Origin: Singulisphaera sp. GP187
GTDB taxonomy: Bacteria; Planctomycetota; Planctomycetia; Isosphaerales; Isosphaeraceae
Direction: 5' to 3'
DNA length: 64,000 nucleotides
NCBI RefSeq assembly: GCF_900129635.1
Contig: NZ_FSRB01000001.1
Span: 659,501 to 723,500, forward strand
This document shows positions 59,126-64,000 of the stretch, piece after piece; the stretch's first letter is position 1; each line of letters opens with the position of its first letter. The position numbers and the translations under genes are program-made. Below the pieces are notes generated by a model, which was given only the letters and a program-made list of their open reading frames with translations, ran no database searches and had not been told where the DNA came from.

Positions 59126-61060
59126 TCAGCCAGGGGAGGATGTTCGGAGGCTGTTGCCAATGTCGGCGATCGCCGGCTTTGGGGGCGGTGGTAGTGTTTT
59201 CGGGTTGGCGGAGACGCGATCGCCCGGTTCGAGTCCGGAGCGAACCTCGACGTAGGTTGAGTCGGCGACACCGAGGGTGACCGGTTTCCACTCCCAGGTG
59301 GTCACTCCCGTGGCGTTTTTCTTCGCGAGTGCGGAGTAGGCCTGGTCGCCGACCCAGTGGATGGCCCGGAGGGGAACGCGGGTCACTTGGCGGTTCGACT
59401 CGATCAGGAAGTTGACCTCGGTGCTCAGGCCGGGGCGGAGTTCGTCGAAGCCCCCCGAATCGATGTTCACCGTTGCGTAGTAGACCTGAACGTCGAGGTT
59501 CGAGATGCTCGCCGGCGCCGGGATGGCCGTGACTTCGTCGACGGTTCCCTGGAGGGGGCGGTTGGGGAAGGCGTCGATCCGGATGATGACGCGCTGGCCT
59601 TTGTGGATCAGGCTCGTCTTCGATTCGTTGACCCGCGCCTTCACGCGCATGTTCCGTGGGTCGGGGACGTAAAAAATCGGTTGCGTCTGACGGACCGTGA
59701 CGCCTTCCTGGATCTGGGCCTCCACTCGCCCCCAGCTATTCGTCTGGTTGGCATAGACGATAATCCCATCGCGGGGGGCGCGCATCGTGCAGTTGGCGAT
59801 CATCAACTCGAGTCGCTTGAGTCGCTGGGTCTCGAGAGCGAACGCCGCGTCTTGGGACGAGAGGTCGGCCTTGATGGCCTCGATCTTCGCCAGCCGGGCT
59901 TTCATGATGCGGGGCATCGTGAAGCTTTTCAGCCGGTGCTCCATGCCTTCGGCCTCGGAGAGGACGAACGAGGCCTGGAGGTCGGCCAGTTCGTCGGCTC
60001 TGACCTGGGCGTTGGCGCGGAACCCTTTCTTGGCCGCGTCACGCGACCATTCCAGGTTGAGCCGGGTACGTCGCGCCTCGGTCCGGCAACCGACGATGTA
60101 CTGGAGGATCAACTGGACGTCTTGAGGATAGATTCCCTCTTGATACTCACGGAGGGAGATCTCATTGACCTCGAGGATCGATTTCGCTTGCTCGACCCAG
60201 GACTTGGCCTGGAGGTAGCGAATTTGCTGGGCCTGGAATTCCTCACGGAACGCGGACGAGTCCAGCTCGCAGACGACGTCGCCGCTGACGACGCGGGTCC
60301 CCTCGGGGATGATACTGATAATTCGGGTTGAGCCGGGCAGTTCGGTCGAGCCGGAACCTCCTCCTCGGCCGCCACCGCCACCGCCACCGCCGCCACCACC
60401 ACCGCCTCCGCCCATCATGACGTTGCCTTGGGCCTTGGTGGTTCCCTGGGTGGAAGGAGCCTTGGCGGCGCCACGAAGGGGGATGTGCGGCTCGACAATG
60501 TAGTTAAAGCTCCGGATGTCGGGTCGTTTCATGACGGCGGAGCCGGCATCGGCCGCGGTGGTGGCCGCGGGGACCGGAGTCTTCGAGGCCACACCGGCGC
60601 CTGTCACCTTGGCCTTGGTGCCGCCCGCTTTGGCCGTCGCCGCCCCTTTGCCTTGCATGGCCGCCTTGGGCGCTGCCGCCGCGGCGGGCGTCGCTTGCGG
60701 GGCGGCGGCGCCGGCGGCTTGGCCGTTCGCCCCGCCTCGGCCACCACCCTGGCCTTTGCCCGCCGCGCCTCCGGTCATGCCGATCAGGGCTTCGACCTCG
60801 CAACGAACCGTCGCGTTGTTGGCGCTTTCGAGCGTGCCGTTCTCGGTGACGACCAGGGCCACGTCCCCCCGATCGACGACGACGGTTTCCACGAGCGGGG
60901 CTGTTCTCGACCAGACGCGCGAGGGCCGTACGACCGTCGCGAATACTCCGGAAACCACGATGCCGGCGACGACCGCGGCAAACGCCCAACGCCGCCAGGA
61001 TGGCCTACGCTCCTCAGGGATGACGAGCGTAGGAGGGGAAGCAAGCTCATCCGATGACAT
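59126..61060 (-). CDS. HlyD/MacA-like efflux adaptor with low-complexity insertion
   Basis: 644 residues from ATG 61060 after GAGGAAA. One N-terminal TM helix (RWAFAAVVAGIVVSGVFATVV), then VVDRGDVALVVTENGTLESANNATVRCEVEALIG, the start of a MacA-like lipoyl/barrel domain. It is then interrupted by about 170 residues rich in Ala, Gly, Lys and Thr, ending in 15 consecutive Gly (60368-60412). The adaptor resumes at STRIISIIPEGTRVVSGDVVCELD, a helical hairpin, MRAPRDGIIVYANQ, and the barrel NMRVKARVNESKTSLIHKGQRVIIRIDAFPNRPLQGTVDEV. No transporter gene adjoins it, so the partner is elsewhere. Confidence 0.85.
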   Translation of the reverse strand: MSSDELASPPTLVIPEERRPSWRRWAFAAVVAGIVVSGVFATVVRPSRVWSRTAPLVETVVVDRGDVALVVTENGTLESANNATVRCEVEALIGMTGGAAGKGQGGGRGGANGQAAGAAAPQATPAAAAAPKAAMQGKGAATAKAGGTKAKVTGAGVASKTPVPAATTAADAGSAVMKRPDIRSFNYIVEPHIPLRGAAKAPSTQGTTKAQGNVMMGGGGGGGGGGGGGGGRGGGSGSTELPGSTRIISIIPEGTRVVSGDVVCELDSSAFREEFQAQQIRYLQAKSWVEQAKSILEVNEISLREYQEGIYPQDVQLILQYIVGCRTEARRTRLNLEWSRDAAKKGFRANAQVRADELADLQASFVLSEAEGMEHRLKSFTMPRIMKARLAKIEAIKADLSSQDAAFALETQRLKRLELMIANCTMRAPRDGIIVYANQTNSWGRVEAQIQEGVTVRQTQPIFYVPDPRNMRVKARVNESKTSLIHKGQRVIIRIDAFPNRPLQGTVDEVTAIPAPASISNLDVQVYYATVNIDSGGFDELRPGLSTEVNFLIESNRQVTRVPLRAIHWVGDQAYSALAKKNATGVTTWEWKPVTLGVADSTYVEVRSGLEPGDRVSANPKTLPPPPKPAIADIGNSLRTSSPG

Positions 61061-61543
61061 GAAAATTTCCTCGCAAACTCACACGCAAGGGACGAAACCA
61101 ACCCAGCGACCCGGTGCGCCACTCACGACAAGTCACCTCTATTATCGACCGATTCGGCTGGGGGTCAATCATTTCCCAAAGTCGTCAAATGAAGCCATCT
61201 CCGGGCCCCATAAGCGTTTGGGTTCGTCTTGCCATGGTGGCATATTGGGACCCTTGGGAAAAATCGAAAAAGTCGTTCTACGTTAGAAATAGCGACGAAC
61301 GGACGCGGCCTGGCCACCTTCGGATTGTGGTCACGCTGTATTCATGCCGTGTTTGCGAATCGGCCACGTTGAAGTCGACGCCTTCAAGTGAGCCTTGCAG
61401 ACACGTCGCGCGGTCCTTGGGTTAAGAACCTAAGCCAAGGAGTGAGCTGGGGTTGTGATTGGAAAGGTCCTCGGTGTTCCTGTTGGACCGCACGCCGAGC
61501 GGCCTGCCTCTTGACGAGCCTCTGGGATCTTGGAGTCGGCACC
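61061..61543. other. divergent intergenic region
   Basis: 483 bp between the HlyD-like gene (-) and the matrixin gene (+), so both promoters lie here. A frame in phase with the matrixin gene is open from 61388 but reads as non-coding before ATG 61544. No repeat or RNA gene seen. Confidence 0.5.
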
Positions 61544-63148
61544 ATGTTGCAGTTGCGTCATTGGTCGAAGAGTCACGAGGAAGGCGGCCGCGGAAAATCG
61601 TCGCGCCGCAGGCGGTTGGAGTGGGACTGCCTGGAGGAGCGCATGCTCCTGGCGACGGCGGGGTACGACTACGTCCTGAACGGAACGCGTTGGGCCGACC
61701 CGAGCCACATCACGTATAGTGTCGCTCCTGACGGCGTACTCTGGGATCACGGCCCGAGCAACCTGAATGCCACCTTCAACGCCAAGTTCGGCAACGGGGT
61801 CTGGCAGCGGCAGATCGCCTTGGCCTTGGCAACCTGGGAGTCGGTCGCCAACATCAATATTGCCCAGGTTGCCGACTCGGCCTTGGGGTTCGGAATCTAT
61901 GGCAAGCCGCAGGGGGACCCCCGGTTCGGTGATATCCGGGTGAGCGGGTCGAGCTTTTACAACCGAGACACCCCCACGCTTGCCATCGGCTACTACCCGC
62001 CTCCCCAGGGGACGACCGAGGCGGGGGACGTCGAAGTCAACACGACGAAGAACTTCACGATCGGAGGGGCGGGGGGGAGCTACGACCTCTATAGCGTGTT
62101 GCTCCACGAGACCGGCCATGCCCTTGGACTGGACCATTCGCTCAACCCCAAGGCCGTGATGTACGCCTCGTATCAGGGCGTTCAAGCCGGGCTTCAGCCC
62201 GAGGACATCGCCGGGATCCAAGCGATCTACGGGGCTCGGGTCGCGGATCCGTACCAAGCGCAGGGGCTCGGCCAAGGCTGGACCAGCGCGATCGACGTGA
62301 CGGCCGGCCTGGGGAGTGCGCGGCAAACGACGGTGGGGAATGTCTCGCTGGCGACGATCGGCGCGACCGAATACTTCACCGTGATCGCCCCGAATACTCC
62401 GGGCGCCACCCTGCAAGTCACGGCGGCCGCCGGCAACGTGAGCCTGCTCAGCCCCAAGCTCAGTGTTTTCGACGCCTCCGGGAACCTGCTCGGGGCGGCG
62501 GCGAATCCGTCGGCCTGGAGCAATAATGTCTCGGTGAATACCGCCCAGCTCGTGCCCGGCCAGCGCTATTACATTACCGTGACGGGGGCGACCCGCGATG
62601 CCCTTGCGGTCGGAGCCTATCAGCTTCAGGTCGCGTTCACGGGCGGCAACCCGCCTAGCCAGGTTACCCCTCCCTCGGGAACGGTCTCTCCTCCCTCGGG
62701 AACGATCATTGCGCCTCCGACGACCGGGCCCGTGAGCACGGTGGGCCCGGATCGGTTCGAGCCGAACAACACCTCCGCCTTGGCGACCAACCTCGGAATC
62801 GTCGTCAATTCCGTCACGGTCGGAAATTTGACGCTCGACACGGCAGGCGACGTGGATACCTTCGTCCTGCGGAATGGCAAGGCGGGGATTTACCGGATTC
62901 TCGCGGGAGGGGCGGCGATTCGCGTCTTCGACCGGTTCGGGAATCCGCTCGCGTCGGACGTCGGGGAGCTGTCGATCCGGGTTTTCAAGCCTCGGACGCC
63001 GCTCTATGTTCAGATCAGTTCGGCAACCGGAACGGGAAATGAGAATTATTCATTGATCGTTTCCGCACAGAAGGGGAAGGGAGCGGTCACGCCTCCGGTC
63101 AAGGTCCGGCGCCCCGTCCTTCGGCAGGGCGCGCACCGCCTGGTTTGA
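61544..63148 (+). CDS. matrixin-type metalloprotease with planctomycete surface-protein N-terminus
   Basis: 534 residues from ATG 61544 with GGAG upstream. The N-terminus has [19 protein letters not shown], the LExRxLL motif of planctomycete exported proteins. The catalytic domain, at about 30-240, has [13 protein letters not shown] at the start and the zinc site [11 protein letters not shown] followed by the Met-turn AVMYASY, as in M10A matrixins. Then come beta-rich segments ([41 protein letters not shown]) of the PPC (pre-peptidase C-terminal) type, separated by a Pro/Ser linker. It is a surface or secreted protease. A terminator follows at 63191. Confidence 0.92.
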   Translation: MLQLRHWSKSHEEGGRGKSSRRRRLEWDCLEERMLLATAGYDYVLNGTRWADPSHITYSVAPDGVLWDHGPSNLNATFNAKFGNGVWQRQIALALATWESVANINIAQVADSALGFGIYGKPQGDPRFGDIRVSGSSFYNRDTPTLAIGYYPPPQGTTEAGDVEVNTTKNFTIGGAGGSYDLYSVLLHETGHALGLDHSLNPKAVMYASYQGVQAGLQPEDIAGIQAIYGARVADPYQAQGLGQGWTSAIDVTAGLGSARQTTVGNVSLATIGATEYFTVIAPNTPGATLQVTAAAGNVSLLSPKLSVFDASGNLLGAAANPSAWSNNVSVNTAQLVPGQRYYITVTGATRDALAVGAYQLQVAFTGGNPPSQVTPPSGTVSPPSGTIIAPPTTGPVSTVGPDRFEPNNTSALATNLGIVVNSVTVGNLTLDTAGDVDTFVLRNGKAGIYRILAGGAAIRVFDRFGNPLASDVGELSIRVFKPRTPLYVQISSATGTGNENYSLIVSAQKGKGAVTPPVKVRRPVLRQGAHRLV

Positions 63149-63190
63149 CCATGGCGCCAGGTCCATTGAAGCGGTCGTCGGGCGTATGGT

Positions 63191-63239
63191 AGGGTGGGCG
63201 CACCGGAACCCCCGGTGCGCCCACCCTTTGCTTTTTTTT
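63191..63239 (+). terminator. strong intrinsic terminator
   Basis: AGGGTGGGCGCACCGG (63191-63206) pairs perfectly with 63212-63227 around a 5-nt loop, followed by TTGC and T8 (63232-63239). It stands between the matrixin and sodA genes, 43 bp after the matrixin stop. Confidence 0.92.
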
Positions 63240-63293
63240 CGGATCGAGCAGGCGCAAGCGCCTCGGGCCAGACACAACCAAAGGAGCGACGTC

Positions 63294-63914
63294 ATGGCTG
63301 AATACTCTCTGCCGCCCCTGCCTTATGACTACGATGGCTTGGAGCCGCACATCAGTGCCAAGACCATGCAGTTCCACCACGACAAGCACCATCAGGCGTA
63401 CGTCAATAACGTCAACGCCGCTCTCAAGGATCATCCCGAACACCAGGGGAAGCCGATCGAGGAGCTGATCGCCAATCTCAACGCGCTACCGGAAGCGATC
63501 CGCACCGCGGTCCGCAACAATGGTGGCGGTCATGCCAACCACTCCTTGTTCTGGCTGATCATGAAGCCAGGTGGTGGCGGCGAGCCGACCGGCGCGTTGG
63601 CGCAGGCGATCACCAGTGAACTCGGTGGGTTTGCCGCGTTCAAAGAGGCCCTCAACAAGGCCGGCACCACCCGGTTCGGCTCGGGTTGGGGATGGCTCGT
63701 CGTGGGCAAGGACGGCAAGCTTGCCGTGACCTCGACCGCCAACCAGGACAGCCCCATCATGGAAGGGCAGACCCCGCTCATGGGCGTCGACGTCTGGGAA
63801 CACGCCTACTACCTCGACTACCAGAATCGCCGGCCCGACTACCTCACCTCCTGGTGGAATACGCTCAACTGGGAAGAGATCGGGCGACGGTACGACGCGG
63901 CCAAAGCCAAGTAA
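63294..63914 (+). CDS. sodA: manganese superoxide dismutase
   Basis: 206 residues from ATG 63294 after AAAGGAG. Metal ligands: His in [14 protein letters not shown], His in [11 protein letters not shown], Asp and His in [28 protein letters not shown] and the Gln in TANQDSP follow. That Gln, with Gly in GGGH, is the Mn-type pattern; Fe-type enzymes place Gln in the earlier position. There is no signal peptide, so it is cytoplasmic. It dismutates superoxide to oxygen and peroxide. It is separated from the matrixin gene by a strong terminator and is probably transcribed alone. Confidence 0.96.
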   Translation: MAEYSLPPLPYDYDGLEPHISAKTMQFHHDKHHQAYVNNVNAALKDHPEHQGKPIEELIANLNALPEAIRTAVRNNGGGHANHSLFWLIMKPGGGGEPTGALAQAITSELGGFAAFKEALNKAGTTRFGSGWGWLVVGKDGKLAVTSTANQDSPIMEGQTPLMGVDVWEHAYYLDYQNRRPDYLTSWWNTLNWEEIGRRYDAAKAK

Positions 63915-64000
63915 CCGAATCAAGGCCCGCGCGGCTCCCGCGGGTTCTCGGGTCAAGACGCGCCAGACCGCGCCTTCCCGGCCCGTTGTGGAGCCATTGA

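Noticed and set aside
1..64000. CRISPR array, prophage, rRNA operon or replication origin
   Set aside because: I saw no regularly spaced short repeats, phage structural genes, rRNA sequence or DnaA-box cluster on either strand.

Overview
The window looks like chromosomal DNA of a high-GC planctomycete, probably of the Isosphaeraceae type. The evidence is lineage-typical content: a PVC-type dehydrogenase/cytochrome c protein, a DUF1559 pseudopilin-like protein with its small lipoprotein, two proteins with the LExRxLL-type N-terminal motif of planctomycete surface proteins, an ECF sigma factor coupled to a zinc-finger/Ser-Thr kinase, a Clp-N/ThiE fusion, YfhO-type giant membrane proteins and ISAzo13-type transposases. 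The assignment is by inference from protein families only.

Layout. 1-6.1 kb: a GHL10-like glycosidase cut by the window edge, a frameshifted PVC cytochrome protein, a decayed PIN toxin with its antitoxin, and a ThuA-like protein. 6.5-16.6 kb: secreted FKBP, two large YfhO-like membrane proteins, a GT39-like transferase and the DUF1559/lipoprotein pair. 16.8-22.6 kb: an HxlR regulator with a clear palindromic operator, an anchored propeller-like protein, a non-essential type sigma-70 factor and pyruvate:quinone dehydrogenase (poxB). 22.6-23.5 kb is a non-coding block of two-hairpin REP repeats, one of them split by a 159-bp MITE with a 9-bp target duplication. 23.5-29.1 kb: a tripartite efflux operon (EmrA-like, EmrB-like, outer-membrane factor) ending in a small Cys-rich secreted protein. 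29.2-34.0 kb: a zinc alcohol dehydrogenase, then the ECF sigma / zinc finger-kinase-GIN operon.

34.1-50.1 kb is rich in mobile DNA. It holds an ISAzo13-family IS needing a -1 frameshift, an IS481-family IS with 48-bp inverted repeats, a 5'-truncated IS630 transposase, an IS4-family transposase whose start is buried in a hairpin, and a second IS4-family IS with terminal repeats, target duplication and the scar of a lost tandem copy. Between them lie a cyclophilin, two secreted proteins, a zeta-toxin remnant with a putative antitoxin, and a DRB0094-type RNA ligase.

50.2-64 kb: an EamA exporter with Lrp regulator, a MarR regulator divergent from a FAD monooxygenase, tRNA-Gln(CUG), a cysteine-less thioredoxin-fold protein overlapping the Clp-N/ThiD2/ThiE fusion antisense, a glutathione peroxidase, an HlyD-like adaptor with a polyglycine insertion, a matrixin protease and Mn superoxide dismutase.

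Three genes are broken by one-base changes in runs of six or seven C/G. They are either homopolymer sequencing errors or real slippage sites, and reads are needed to decide. The strongest candidates for new biology are the sigma/kinase/GIN operon, the MITE in a REP, and the Clp-N/ThiE fusion.
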